Source: Cornus controversa (Eukaryota; Streptophyta; Magnoliopsida; Cornales; Cornaceae). Taken from it: a stretch of 64,000 nt of DNA. Positions within the stretch are counted from its first letter, which is position 1. Each line of letters begins with the position of its first letter. The translations under genes and the position numbers were made by a program. The notes below the pieces were generated by a model, which was given only the letters and a program-made list of their open reading frames with translations, did no database searches and was not told where the DNA came from. The DNA lies in NCBI GenBank assembly GCA_026545225.1, contig CM048847.1:7186501-7250500 (forward strand), given 5' to 3'. This document shows, in pieces, positions 1 through 10,965 of the stretch.

Positions 1-570
1 GCCTGACTGAAGTGAGGCGCAGGTTGAATTTTTTTAAAAATATATAACATTTGTAGCGAGTGAGTGAAACAATGTAGAACAACTACAATTGAGAGCAAAT
101 AAAAAGCATATTCATGGCAATTAACAACAAATGAAACAGAGATTCCGGAGTGAGTGAAAAGTGAGAACTGAGGAGATGCTTGCAATTCAATTATCTAGAC
201 ATAGCAAACTATTTACATGGCAACCTCCCCATTATGAAAGTAGAATACTAAGCGTCAAAAAAAGCTATTAATCAATGAAGCTAGATCACAACAGAACAGA
301 GGATGTGGAGGAATTGAATTGAAGCATAAAAGAGGAAAATCATTGATTTTCTGATATGAAATTATTTCAAAGATTAAAAAAAAAAAAAAAAAAAGAAAAA
401 GAAGAAGCAAACGTTTTGCAAAAAAACAGATTAAAAAATTAAAAAAAAATGGGCATGCACCTCAACTGCGCCTCAATGCTTGAGGTGCGCGCCTCTTTCA
501 AAGCGCCTCGCCTGGGCATACCCTAGGCGCAAAAGTTGAGCCGCGCGCCTCGCGCACCTTTGACAACTAT
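1..570. repeat. GC-rich repeat end (probable non-autonomous DNA element)
   Basis: Positions 452-568 form a GC-rich block built from variants of GCGCCTC and GAGGTGCGCG in both orientations, while the surroundings are strongly AT-rich. The first 30 bases carry a similar GAGGCGC word, so the two may be the ends of one element whose left end is near or outside the window. An A-rich stretch (about 370-400) lies between them. Such GC-rich subterminal repeats are typical of small non-autonomous DNA transposons, but I could not fix inverted repeats or a target duplication. Confidence 0.4.
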
Positions 571-884
571 GTTTCTAAATGCACATTGTTATTTAGTTTT
601 TTATGGAAAACAAATTAACATAGACTATAATAGCGTAAAAAACAAATTAAGACAGACTATAATATAGAGTATTTATGTATAACACAAATAACCAAATTAA
701 GATATACTATTATATGTATAATATAAAGTATTTATGTATAAAACATTTATTTGTAGTTTAATAATATACTATACAGATATCTTTAAAAGATTTAAAACAA
801 AAAATTCAAATGATTAGGTTGAAAAAGCATAAAAGTGAAAAAGAAAAATAATTATAACAACTGAAAATAATTCTGAAATGTAAA

Positions 885-1141
885 TGTTAACTACCCAACT
901 ACTCTAAAAGCTCAAGCTATTAGAGAGGATGTAACTTAAATATATAAATCTGCAACACGCCCCCTCATGTGTGGCCTTCATTTTGGTCCAACACGTGTTT
1001 CAATTTTAATTATTAGGGTGGCGGTGAGGTTTGAACACAGGACCTTGCCTGTTCTAATACCATGTTAACTACCCAACTACTCTAAAAGCTTACGCTGTTA
1101 GAGAGGGTGTAACTTAAATATATAAATCTTCATCTAAAACA
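885..1141 (-). mobile_element. SMART/TRIM-like miniature LTR retrotransposon, 257 bp
   Basis: Two direct repeats (885-957 and 1063-1141, about 73 and 79 bp) start TGTTAAC on the plus strand and are nearly identical over their first 65 bp. On the minus strand the right copy is followed by TGGTATTAGAAC (1051-1062), a close match to the initiator-Met primer-binding site, and the left copy is preceded by a purine tract containing GAGGGGGCG (958-968). This is the LTR-PBS-PPT-LTR order of a retrotransposon with no coding capacity. Its size fits SMART elements, below most TRIMs. No target duplication is visible. Confidence 0.7.
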
Positions 1142-2095
1142 TTAGATCATGTCAAGATTACATACTACAATGTTATATATATATATATATGATTCACATG
1201 TTTATGAATGCAGATTCCATTGCTAGCCTAAGTATCTCAAGGCTGGTATAACAACAGTATCTTCTCATTTTTCAAACTTGCAAACAGATAGAGTGCAACA
1301 AGTAGTTGTTAATGTGAAAGACTTCTATATCTAGTAAGAACAACCACTGGAAAAAAAATCCAAACTTCTCTTATGGAGATAAAATAAATTGTCCTTTTCA
1401 TGAAACAATGAAGATGGATTGCATTTAGATGTTTATGCAAGAAAAGCCTGCTCCTTCCAATTATTTGCTAAGCTTCTTGCTTGACTCTTGACTGAACTGT
1501 TACTTGTTTGCTATGGTCCATATCATTATGTAAAGTTTCCTTCTCCAGTAACCAATTTGAGCCTCTCTGCTATCTGAATACAAACTAAGGTTCCTATAAA
1601 GATGATCTAGAGTCGTGTAATGTTAGAAATGATTACCGTGATAAAAACAAGTTCACACTGGATTTGATCTTTCACCAGAACACTGTTGTAAACTCAGATT
1701 TGATTTAAAATGAATATGTTAATTAGAACCAACCCCAAAAGCTTAAACAAAATCAAAATAAAACTTTAATCTAGTTAATGTTAATCCATAAAAGATGATC
1801 GATGGAATGTACATGTGCAGACTGATTATATGTAGTTTTTTGTCACATATTGCAATATCTCAACAAAAGTATATTTAATATCAGTCCCCTCAAATCAATG
1901 GCTAGTAAGTTATCAACACGGTTTTCACCAATCTTTCATTGGGCAATGTGATAAGTAGTTAGTGTTTATTACACTGTATATGGCATTAACTAAGTTACAT
2001 TAAAATATATTTAATTTTTGTAGCATTTATAGAACCATATCTTAAATAAGCATATATCAATTTTCAATTAATGTGTTTTAGGCTACTATTTATTA
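1142..2095. other. AT-rich intergenic DNA, nothing recognised
   Basis: No convincing coding region or repeat boundary is visible. A short TA microsatellite lies near 1173-1190. Confidence 0.5.
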
Positions 2096-2332
2096 TTCCA
2101 TCCACCATAATAATTGTCCCTCTTTCCTTTTGGGGATGCACCAAAATAAATGCCCCTTTTAAAAAATCAAATGTACAAAATTTGAAACTTTCCCAAGTTA
2201 TCCTTATGTTGAAAACTTTCCAAATGAATAATGTAAATATTTAAATTGTGGAAGGTTAGCTTTGGAATTTCAAAGAGCCTTAAAACAAGTTAGAATGCCC
2301 AAAAGAGACAATTATTATGGGACAAAGGGAGA
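2096..2332. mobile_element. Stowaway-like MITE (degenerate)
   Basis: The left end reads TTCCATCCACCATAATAATT and the reverse complement of the right end TTCTCCCTTTGTCCCATAAT, giving imperfect inverted repeats of about 30 bp that resemble the Stowaway consensus CTCCCTCCGTCCC. The element is about 237 bp, AT-rich inside and non-coding, and its left end follows a TA dinucleotide as expected for Tc1/mariner-type insertion. The right-hand TA has decayed. Confidence 0.65.
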
Positions 2333-2733
2333 ATGAACAAATAATATATACCAGTATTGTTATGTAACATGTGGCCAATCGGTTTCCAAAATTCACTCCA
2401 TTTTGTAGTGTAGTCATTACAGAAATTTCATGTGTTCAATATGGTTCATCAAACTGGAATTATCATTATGAAATTATTTATTTATTGGAAATATTTTTAA
2501 TTTTACAAAGTACTTTGTTCGGGTCGCTTCTTAGATAATGCTTAAAAATTATAAGTAGGCAATTTTAATTTTTTTAAGCACTTTAAATATAATGTTTGTA
2601 AGTAAATTTTATCATTTTGTTTATATTTGCAGGAACTACTGCACAATGGAGAAAAAGAATGGAAATGTATAAACCCATTCGAAGAGAATTTATTAGAGAG
2701 AGTAACCTTGCAGTAGTTCACGGTAATACTCTG
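2333..2733. other. AT-rich spacer, nothing recognised
   Basis: No gene or bounded repeat is seen between the MITE and the copia LTR. Confidence 0.5.
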
Positions 2734-3326
2734 TGTTGAGAAAAAAACCCCAATCACGACCACCAAATATTACGATGTGATGATAAGTAAACAAGCACGA
2801 AGAAATTTGCAAGAACACATCAAGAATTATACATGATTTGGCTAAACAAGCCTACGTCCACGGAGAGTCCGATTTCATTATATAGAGTGCAACAGTATAA
2901 GTTGAAAGATTATATCAAGAGAACACTCAACTCTCAACCCTTAACCCTTGTACATCCAATCTCATTCAAAAGGAAATCACAAATTCTAAACAAGAATTCT
3001 CTCTCTAAGTGTCCTCTTAATAACAATGAGAGTATTACCTCTATGCAAGAGTTGCCCTCTCAAAACAATGAGAGTAACCTCTCAAATAGAATGAAAGTAT
3101 TACCTCTTTTCTTCTCACTTGTCTCAACCTATAACATGCGTAATTATTTATAGAGCCCAAAACCCAATTCCTTGGTGGACAAGGATTACAATTCCTCAGA
3201 GCTCAAGACTTGCCTAACAAGTACTTTCCTTCCTTGAGACCAAGAGTTGCCTACTAAGAAATTACCTAATAAGATACAACTTTATAATAGAAACCTAATC
3301 ACAATAGGAATTTGAGCCAACCTACA
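2734..3326 (-). repeat. 3' LTR of the deleted copia element
   Basis: 593 bp direct repeat of 4219-4812. On the minus strand it begins TGTAGGTTGG directly after the polypurine tract and ends CTCAACA. A plus-strand open frame inside it is a by-product of the LTR and is not a gene. Confidence 0.85.
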
Positions 3327-3651
3327 AACCTCCCCCTTGGCAAAAATTTTGACAAGTCTTCAATACACGAGACTCCAGTCTGCAAATCCACAAACGATCC
3401 ATCGGCCTTTTAAACTCCAGCTTCATAACCCGAATCAAGTATGAAACAATATTCCCCTTGATCCACATGGCCAATGTATTCATGTAGTTGTATTAAGTCA
3501 ACACTATCAAGTGACTTTGAAAGGAGGTTTTGATGCAACCCTTCTCCAAGCAGGAACTTTCATCTCACCCTCGTATGTCCCGAAACGTGCAACCCGTGTC
3601 TTCGATAAATCAAACGAAACACGTCTCTAAGATCTTGTTACCATGTGTACT

Positions 3652-4112
3652 CTATTTCCTATCCACAATCGAAGTGTAAGTGCCATTGGCACTCCCCACG
3701 AGACGATACAAACCTCTACTCTGTTCACCTCGCATTAATACCATGTAGCCCTTGGTGATCTTCATGACTCCCCCTGCAATGGAGCACTTGTAGCCCATGA
3801 AGTCCAACCGGCTCAAGGAAATTAAATTACACCATAACTTGGGTGAATCTAAAAACCACTCATGTTGAGTAAGAGTGTCACCTTTGTAAATTGTGAGAAC
3901 ATCCCCAATATAGAGTCGAATAATGCTGACACACCTTGACTCTATATCCTGCCAATCATCAACTGACTTTTTTTCGATTTTCCATCCTTCCCTTTCAATG
4001 CCCACACTAAGCCTTGTTGAACGATGTCCTTCACCCTCCTTTGCCATAGGATGAAGTTACCCTTACCATCAAATCTCTCCACCTTGTATTGTGTAGCAAT
4101 ATTATCGGCCAT
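3652..4112 (-). pseudogene. copia gag start joined to pre-integrase piece (deleted polyprotein)
   Basis: On the minus strand an ATG at 4112 opens a frame beginning MADNIATQYKVERFDGKGNF, the N-terminus of a Tnt1/Tork-type copia Gag. A frame change near 4000 continues with a Gag motif containing DDWQDIESR and IRLYIGD. The reading then passes straight into the pre-integrase motif NLISLSRLD, GYKCSIAGG and LYRL, which normally lies after the protease. The rest of Gag and the protease are therefore deleted, and translation ends near 3652. No functional product is expected. The remaining stretch to the polypurine tract (3342-3650) is non-coding. Confidence 0.75.
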
Positions 4113-4218
4113 GATTGTCACAAGTGTCCAAGATGAACAACACCCGTAATATGAAGAAAAATCTAGACAAGATTTTTATCAAACACCTTGTGTGTACCTT
4201 GAAGCTTTGATACCCATT

Positions 4219-4812
4219 TATTAAGAAAGAAACCCCAATCACGAACCACCAAATATTACGATGTGATGATAAGTAAACAAGCACGAAGAAATTTGTAAGA
4301 ACATACCAAGAATTATACGTGGTTCAGCTAAACAAGCCTACGTCCACAGAGAGTCCGATTTCACTATATAGATTGTGACAATACAAGTTAAAAGACTGTA
4401 TCAAGAGTATGCTCAACTCTCAACCCTTAACCTTTGTACACCCAATCTCACTCAAAAAGAAATCACAAATTCTAAACAAGAATTCTCTCTCTAAGTGTCC
4501 TCTTAATAACAATGAGAGTATTACCTCTATGCAAGAATTGCCCTCTCAAAACAATGAGAGTAACCTCTCAAATACAATGAGAGCATTGCCTCTTTTCTTC
4601 TGACTTAGCTCAACCTATAACATAGGTAACTATTTATAGAGCCCAAAACCCAATTCCTTGGTGTACAAGGATTACAATTCTTTAGAGCCCAAGATTTGCC
4701 TAACAAGTACTTTCCTTCCTTGAGACCAAGACTTGCTCACTAAGAAATTACCTAATAAGATACAACTCTATAATAGATACCTAATCACAATAAGAATTTG
4801 AGCCAACCTAAG
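4219..4812 (-). repeat. 5' LTR of the deleted copia element
   Basis: Partner of 2734-3326. On the minus strand it is followed by a PBS-like sequence at 4204-4215. The outer end (near 4812) has lost the canonical TG. Confidence 0.85.
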
Positions 4813-5079
4813 CTTATACCCAAACTTGATAATGGTCTAGTGACCTTGTTGTGCCAGACTAACCACCACATCGTCTGCTCGTGGAAATACCAGGGAGTTT
4901 CCAAGGTCCCTAGTGTGCCTCATCTTCCCATGGAAATCACACTTTAGTTGGTCCTTCTCATATCCCCCACTCTTACCATCAACATAAGGTGGTCCTAGCC
5001 ATTGATATCTCTGAGGAATAGAACCTAAGGCTAAGTGGTCCTGAGTAAGTGTGAATCATAGCACTCCTATGACTCTCCT
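4813..5079 (-). pseudogene. Possible copia gag zinc-knuckle relic
   Basis: Minus-strand translation of about 4840-4990 contains EKDQLKCDFHGKMRHTRD, which resembles the copia Gag zinc-knuckle region (usual form KDxLxCDxCxxxxHTxxxC) with the second and last Cys lost. The match is short and rests on pattern alone. It could belong to an older element into which the neighbouring copia element inserted. Confidence 0.3.
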
Positions 5080-5648
5080 TGTCACACCCCGATTTCTCAA
5101 CTTCCGAAAACCGAGGGTGATTGGGGTGAATAGTTAACGTGAAACCGGTTCACACACGTGAATCCCTTAAGTTCCGACACTTAACTCCTTGTGTAGTTGA
5201 AATATTGAATTGAAACTTATTCCAATGGAAAGATGATTAAAAAATACTCAATTTCAAAAAAAGAATAATCTCAATCGGAGTTCTAACGAAAAGTTATGCC
5301 CCATCGAAGTTGGGACATCAAGCGGTAGCACACAAAAATTTTCAGGCATCTGGAAATTGTTTAAGGCGTCTTAAACTTTTTTGAGACGTCTGAAACTCTA
5401 GTTTTAGGCACTCTAGTTTCAGGCGTCTAAAACTAGTTTCAGGTGTCTGGTTTCATGCCGAATCAACATTTTGAAACCTCTGGAACTTCCAGACGGCTAG
5501 GGGTTATAGTTTCAGGTGTCTGAAACTTCCCCACTTGCTCTAAAACCTCTTATTTGGTGTCCAAACCCCATCTAACTCAATTTCCATACCCAGAACAGTA
5601 CAAAAACTCAAGGGTGAAGAAGTGAAACATCACATCTTAACGTACATC
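5080..5648. repeat. Gypsy-type LTR fragment with TTTCAGGCGTC near-palindromes (left part)
   Basis: It starts TGTCACACCCCGATTTC, the same terminal word as the large gypsy LTRs further right, and then diverges from them. Between about 5335 and 5530 there are repeated near-palindromic words such as TTTCAGGCGTCTAAAACT and AGGCGTCTGAAACT. The copia element at 5649 is inserted into this fragment, which resumes at 11682. Confidence 0.6.
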
Positions 5649-5940
5649 TGTGGAATTTCGGGTGTGCAATCAGAGGAAATCTCAGATTGCATTTTCTTAT
5701 TTATTAGTTTCCAAAATAAAGAGAGGAGGATAATTAGTATCCAAATCTCCATGATTTATGACTTAGTCATCTCCTTGATTTATGGCTTAGTCACTTCCTA
5801 GAATCAAGGAGTTGAGTTACCTAATTGTGTGGGTATCCTCTCCTATTTATTCTGGTATTCTTGTCTATCCTAGAACAACGATGTGAGAAGAATTTTCTCT
5901 CATATTTTTCCTATAAAGAATTCTCTTATATTTTTCTATA
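5649..5940 (+). repeat. 5' LTR of C1
   Basis: 292 bp, begins TGTGGAATTTCGGG and ends TTTTTCTATA. It is close to the 3' LTR apart from an insertion of about 30 bp there. Confidence 0.9.
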
Positions 5941-5952
5941 TGGTATCAGAGC
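5941..5952 (+). promoter_or_regulatory. Primer-binding site of C1 (initiator Met tRNA)
   Basis: TGGTATCAGAGC begins directly after the LTR and is complementary to the 3' end of plant initiator tRNA-Met, the usual copia primer. Confidence 0.9.
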
Positions 5953-5995
5953 AGCCTCTGAACCTCCAAGAATTCTAATGATAGTCAAGTACAGA

Positions 5996-6868
5996 ATGGC
6001 CTCTGATAAGAGTAGCACCTCCGACGCCTCTTTCGGCCCTAAACAGATTTCTCACAGCGGCCATGGCGGATCTGAAAGTCTCATGTTTCCAATAACTGGA
6101 CACAAACTGAACGGACATAATTACCTTCAATGGGCTCAATCGGTAATGATGTTCGTATCAGGGAAAGGAAAAGACGACTACCTCACAGGCGCTGCTGTAA
6201 CCCAACGAAAGGAAGACCCAAAATTCCGAACCTGGAGATCTGAAAATAACATGGTAATGCCGTGGTTGATTAATACCATGGACAATGAAATTGGGTAGAA
6301 TTTCATGTTCTATGGAACTGCAAAAGAAGTCTGGGATGCAGCGAAGGAGACGTACTCCGACAACGACAATACAACAGAACTGCTAGAGATTAAAAGAAGT
6401 CTCTATGATTTGCGACAAAGGGATCTCTCCGTCACACAAGACTATAACACTCTTACCCGTTTTTGGCAACAATTGGATGTCTTCGAAGAACTTGACTGGG
6501 ATTGCCTTGGAGACGCAGCCAAATACAGAAAAATAATCGAGAAGGAGAGAGTCTCAAAATTCTTACTTGGTCTAAACAAAAACCTTGATGAAGTCAGGGG
6601 GAGAGTGTTCGGGATGAGGTCTTTGCCCTCAATCAGGGAAGCTTTCTCAGAGGTGCGTCGAGAAGAAAGTAGGAAAAAGATCATAATGGGAAATCAAAGC
6701 ACTCCAAACGCTACAAATATTCCAGAAAGTTCGGCTCTTGCAACTCGTGGAATGAATCCCACCAGTGACAATCGAACTTGCAAAGGTAGGCCTTGGTGTG
6801 ATCACTGTCGCAAGCCTGGAGATACTAAAGAGACATGCTAGAAAATTCCTGGAAAGCCAGCAGACTAG
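5996..6868 (+). pseudogene. C1 gag (nucleocapsid) pseudogene
   Basis: The frame from ATG 5996 starts MASDKSSTSDASFGPKQ and carries the copia Gag pattern LNGHNYLQWAQSV, WLINTMDNEIG, AKEVWDAAKETYSD and LYDLRQRDLSV (UBN2/Retrotran_gag type). An in-frame TAG follows NEIG at about 6296 and the frame then continues unchanged. The zinc knuckle reads CDHCRKPGDTKETC with Asp where His is required, and a TAG follows it where Trp is usual. Gag would package element RNA; this copy cannot make an intact one. Confidence 0.85.
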
Positions 6869-7089
6869 AAACCAAATAGACCATCTCAGGACAGAGAAGG
6901 ATGTGGTCTAGCAGCCACTACAGATAACCAACCAACAACTGAAGTTGCACCCTTTAGCAAAGAACAGATTGAGATGCTGCAGAGATGTTCAACCAACTTT
7001 AGTCAAGTCCAACAACACCAATCATCAGCACAGGTTTAGTAGCACAAAAAGGTACATTCCTAAGTGCTCTTGGAGCCAAAACCAAGAAT

Positions 7090-7488
7090 CTAACTTCATG
7101 GATTATTGACTCTGGAGCATCTGATCACATGACTGGGGATGCTTCCTTATTCCAAAAGTGCAACACGTGTTGTGAAAAATACAAAGTGAGAATAGCAGAT
7201 GGTTCTCTATCCACTGTGGCTGGTATTGGGTCAATTAGCATCTCAAAGACCCTTGTATTAAATTCCGTGTTATTGGTTCCTAACTTGACCTGTAACCTTT
7301 TATCCATTAGCAAAATTACTAGAGATATGAATTGTGTTGCTAAATTCTTTCCCACTCATTGTGAATTTCAGGACTTGGATTCGGGGAGGACGATTGGCAA
7401 TACTAAGGAAAGTGAAGGGCTCTACCTCCTCAAGAGTGATAATCAACGTGAAAAACAATCTCGAAGTGCTCGTTGTGCAGAGAGTTAG
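7090..7488 (+). pseudogene. C1 aspartic protease pseudogene
   Basis: The segment contains WIIDSGASDHMTGD, the retropepsin active site (DSGAS) followed by the copia DHMTG motif, then VRIADGSLSTVAGIGSI and NLLSISKITRD, typical of the copia protease to pre-integrase junction. It lies in a different frame from gag, so at least one frameshift separates them, and it ends at a TAG near 7486. Its role would be to cleave the Gag-Pol polyprotein. Confidence 0.85.
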
Positions 7489-7539
7489 TTTGTTATAAAT
7501 TCCAATTCTGTTCCAGTTTCCAATAATGAAAGTGCAATT

Positions 7540-8614
7540 ATGTTGTGGCATTTTCGATTAGGTCACCCAAGTTTTATGTATCTTGAAAAGTTGTTTCCTT
7601 CTTTATTTATTAGAAAAAACTCAAAGTCTTTCCAGTGTGAAATTTGTCAATTGTCCAAACATACTCGAAATACTTATCCAATTCAACCATACAAGGAATC
7701 ACAACCATTCTCAGTTATACAGTGATATTTGGGGACCCTCTCGAGTCAATAGTATTACAGGAATCCGATGGTTTATCTCTTTTGTTGATGATCATTCTAG
7801 AGTTACTTAGATATTCCTTATGAAAGAAAATTTTGAGGCAAGACCAATCTTTAAAAAATTTCACTCAATGATCCAAACTCAATTCCTTGCCAAGGTTCAG
7901 ATTTTCAGAACGGACAATGCCAAGGAATACTTTCATTCTTTTCTTGGGGATTATCTCCTTGATCATGGGATAATTCATCAAAATTCTTGCATACACACCT
8001 GACACCAAAATGGGATAGTTGAGAGGAAAAATCGACACCTATTAGAAGTTGCTCGTTCTATCATGTTCACAAGTCATGTCCCAAAACATTTTTGGGGAGA
8101 AGCTATCCTTATCACTGCCTATCTCATAAATCGTATGCTTTCAAGAGTCTTGAAATTCCGAACTCCGTGCCAGGTACTCACTCAAGTCTATCCTCAATCC
8201 AGACTCATCTCGTCCTTGCCACTAAAAATTTTCAGTTGCTCAGCGTTTGTTCACATACCTCCACATCAGAGAGGTAAACTAGATCCCAAAGGCATAAAAT
8301 GTCTATTCCTTGGATACTCTCCTCACCAAAAAGGTTACAAATGTTACTCTCCCACTACACGGAAGTTCTATAACTCAATGGATGTCACCTTCTTTGAGAA
8401 TCAACCCTTCTACTCCAAAACTCATATTCAGGGGGAGAATTCTACAGTGCCAGAAGAATATCAATTTTGGCAAGATGTGGATACCCCATTTGTACCTTCC
8501 ACCGACTCAAGTTCATCTCCTCCAGGTAACTCCACCACTCTTCCAAATGTGCCTATTTTAATCGAATCAACACCGTTCATTCTGAACCCACTCCACAAAG
8601 TCCTCAGGTTCTGA
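7540..8614 (+). pseudogene. C1 integrase pseudogene
   Basis: The pre-integrase zinc region reads LWHFRLGHPS and CEICQLSKHTR (HHCC). The catalytic core follows after a frameshift near 7727: DIWGPSRVN, FVDDHSRVT, then FRTDNAKEY (second Asp) and NGIVERKNRHL (Glu). In-frame stops lie near 7808 (where Trp is usual) and 8000. The C-terminal copia motif GYSPHQKGYKCYSP is recognisable. The core triad is still legible, but the frame is broken at least three times. Confidence 0.85.
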
Positions 8615-8870
8615 CCCAACAAGGAAAATCAAGGATATTTAAAGGGATTGTTTATTCAAGAAAGCAGACCATCGCTCAAAGAGAGGTAGATCAACTCACT
8701 TTTCCTGAACAGAACCAAGCGTCCGCTCCAAATCTAGTCACTCCTACTCAAGGTAACATAGATTCTTATCTTAGTAATGATCTTGATATTCCTATTACTC
8801 AAAAGAAAGGTGTTAGGTCATACACTCGGCACCCGATCTCAAACTTTGTGACATATGAGAGACTGTCTCC

Positions 8871-9763
8871 TAGGAAGCACAGACACGCCTAAGAAGGCAA
8901 AGAATCCGTGTCGGACACGCCCCGACACGTGTCGGACACGCCAAAAAACGTGTCTGATTTTTTTTTATTTTTTTGAATTTTAGGACACAGCGTGGACAAG
9001 GCTCGGATACGGCACGGACAATGCGCGGACACACCTCCAACACGGCTTGAATTTTCAGACACGGCACGGACACGGCATAGACACGGCGTGGACACATGTT
9101 GGACACGCCAATTTTTTTTTTCTCTTTTTCCTCTTGTTTTCATGAATCTTCTCTCTTCCATGGATTCTTACTTTATTTTTTACTATTCCCTAATTATTTT
9201 TCTAACAAAACCCTAATTGTTTTTGCTTTTTTCTCCTTTTTTAGCCTCTTTCTTTCTTTTTTCTAGCAGAACACAAGTCTAGAAATGTTGTTTTAACAAT
9301 TCAACTATAGCCCATCTCATCTCTTCATATTTGTTCTTTTTTACCCTTCTTTCTCTTACTGTACAAGTGCTATCTTTTACATGTGACTTTCTCATGATGC
9401 ATTTGCATTTGGAGTAAGCTAGAATGATGATGTTTAAATGATAAGACTAATTTTTATTCTAATGTCTCGTTTTGATTTGGTTTTATGACTTTGTGACATC
9501 GTTCTCTTATAATTATTGTTGTTGTGGAGTAAATTCAATTGTGTACTTGTGATTTATGATTTGTGAATTTTTTCTTTGTTATGTTGATGAAAAATAATAT
9601 TACTCTTAATTATTTAAAGTACGACATCAAATATTATATAAAATTAAATATTTATTATTTGTCATATCCCCGCCATGTCCGTGTCCTAATTTTTTAGGAT
9701 TTGCCGTGTCGCCGTGTCCGTGTCGTGTCGTATCCGTGTCCCATATTTGTTTCCGTGCTTCTT
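8871..9763. mobile_element. Mutator-like non-autonomous element inserted in C1
   Basis: The left end TAGGAAGCACAGACACG and the reverse complement of the right end AAGAAGCACGGAAAC form short imperfect inverted repeats. The subterminal 100 bp at each side is packed with GTGTCGGACACG-like words. The 11 bp AGACTGTCTCC (8860-8870) recurs as AGACTATCTCC (9764-9774), a target duplication in the 9-11 bp Mutator range. Removing the element and one duplicate restores the copia frame (RLSP then SYHVF). The interior is AT-rich with no transposase. Confidence 0.8.
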
Positions 9764-9819
9764 AGACTATCTCCCTCCTACCATGTTTTTACCTCAAATC
9801 TGTCCAGCAGAGATGTTCC

Positions 9820-10965
9820 AAGCTGTATACAAGAGGCTCTAAAGCACCTTGAATGGAAGGAAGCAGTTGATAAAGAAATTTGGGCTCTTTAGAAGAATGG
9901 TACTTGGGAACCCACAGAACTTCCCAAAGACAAACAACCTGTGGGATGCAAGTGGATATTCAATGTTAAGTATAAGGCAGATGGAAGTGTTGATCGATAC
10001 AAGGCGAGACTGGTAGCCAAGGGATTCACTCAAACTTACAGGATTGATTATCAGGAAACTTTCGCCCCAGTCGCTAAGTGCGGGTACTTCTATCCTTGAC
10101 AGCCAATTTGAATTGGCCTCTACACCAACTTGATGTCAAGAATGCATTCCTTAATGGAGACTTGGAAGATGAAGTCTACATGGAGATTCCTCCTGGTTTT
10201 GAGGACTCAAGCAATAACATCCTTGTTTGCAGACTAAGGAGATCTCTTTATGGCCTTAAACAGTCACCAAGGCTTGGTTTGAGAGATTTACTATAGCGGT
10301 CAAGAAGCATGGATAAACTCAAGGCCAATTAGATCACACCTTGTTCATCAAAAAAATCTCCTGAAGGAAAACTTACTATCCTCATTATATATATGGATGA
10401 TATTGTCTTAACAGGAGATCATGAAGAAGAGATAAGACTGTTAAAGAGTACTCTTGCAAAGGAATTTGAAATCAAGGATCTCGGTGCACTGAGATATTTT
10501 CTTGGCATGGAAGTAGCTCGTTCCAGCAAAGGCATTTCCGTCTCTCAGCGGAAGTATACACTAGATTTGCTCAAAAAAACAGGTATGCTCGGTTGTAAGC
10601 CTTCAGATACACCTATGGACCCTTCCAACAAACTCGACCTGAAGGGAAGCTTTACTCAGGTTAACAAAGGGAGGTACCAAAGACTAGTAGGTAAACTAAT
10701 TTACCTGTCCCACACAAAACCAGATATCAGTTTTCCTGTTAGTGTGGTTAGTCAGTTTATGAACAACCCTACTAATGAGCACCTTGAAGCAGTTTACAGA
10801 ATTCTCAGATATCTCAAAAAGACTCTAGGGAAAGGGCTTTTCTTCAAAAAGGGGACAAACCATAGCATGGAAATCTTCTCAGATGCAAACTGGGCTGGAT
10901 CCCTAACTAATCGCAGATCTACTTCAGGCTACTGTTCTTATGTGTGGGGAAACCTTGTTACATAG
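9820..10965 (+). pseudogene. C1 reverse transcriptase pseudogene
   Basis: Copia RT motifs are present in order: [39 protein letters not shown] and [10 protein letters not shown]; then, after a frame change near 10078, QLDVKNAFLNGDLEDEVYM and LYGLKQSPR; and after a second break near 10290 the catalytic YMDDIVLTG (about 10390-10416), EFEIKDLG and LRYFLGMEVA. Stops occur near 9890 and 10294. The YMDD box is intact, but the protein cannot be made as one chain. Confidence 0.88.

Larger units (their letters stand above)
2734..4812 (-). mobile_element. Internally deleted Ty1/copia element (Tnt1/Tork-like gag), LTR to LTR
   Basis: Two direct repeats of about 593 bp (2734-3326 and 4219-4812) enclose only 892 bp. 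On the minus strand the order is 5' LTR (4219-4812), PBS-like GGGTATCAAAGC (4204-4215), a gag start, a short pre-integrase piece, a polypurine tract (3327-3341, core AAGGGGGAGG) and the 3' LTR, which begins TGTAGG and ends AACA. Protease, integrase core, reverse transcriptase and RNase H are missing. The LTRs differ by many substitutions, so the copy is old. I see no matching target duplication. Confidence 0.85.

Noticed and set aside
1021..1062. SINE B-box-like GGTTTGAACACAGGACC
   Set aside because: It lies between the two LTRs of the miniature element and is better explained as part of its internal region near the primer site; no A-box is paired with it.
8870..9161. Cys-rich small proteins on both strands
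   Set aside because: Products of the GTGTCGGACACG repeats at the end of the Mutator-like element.
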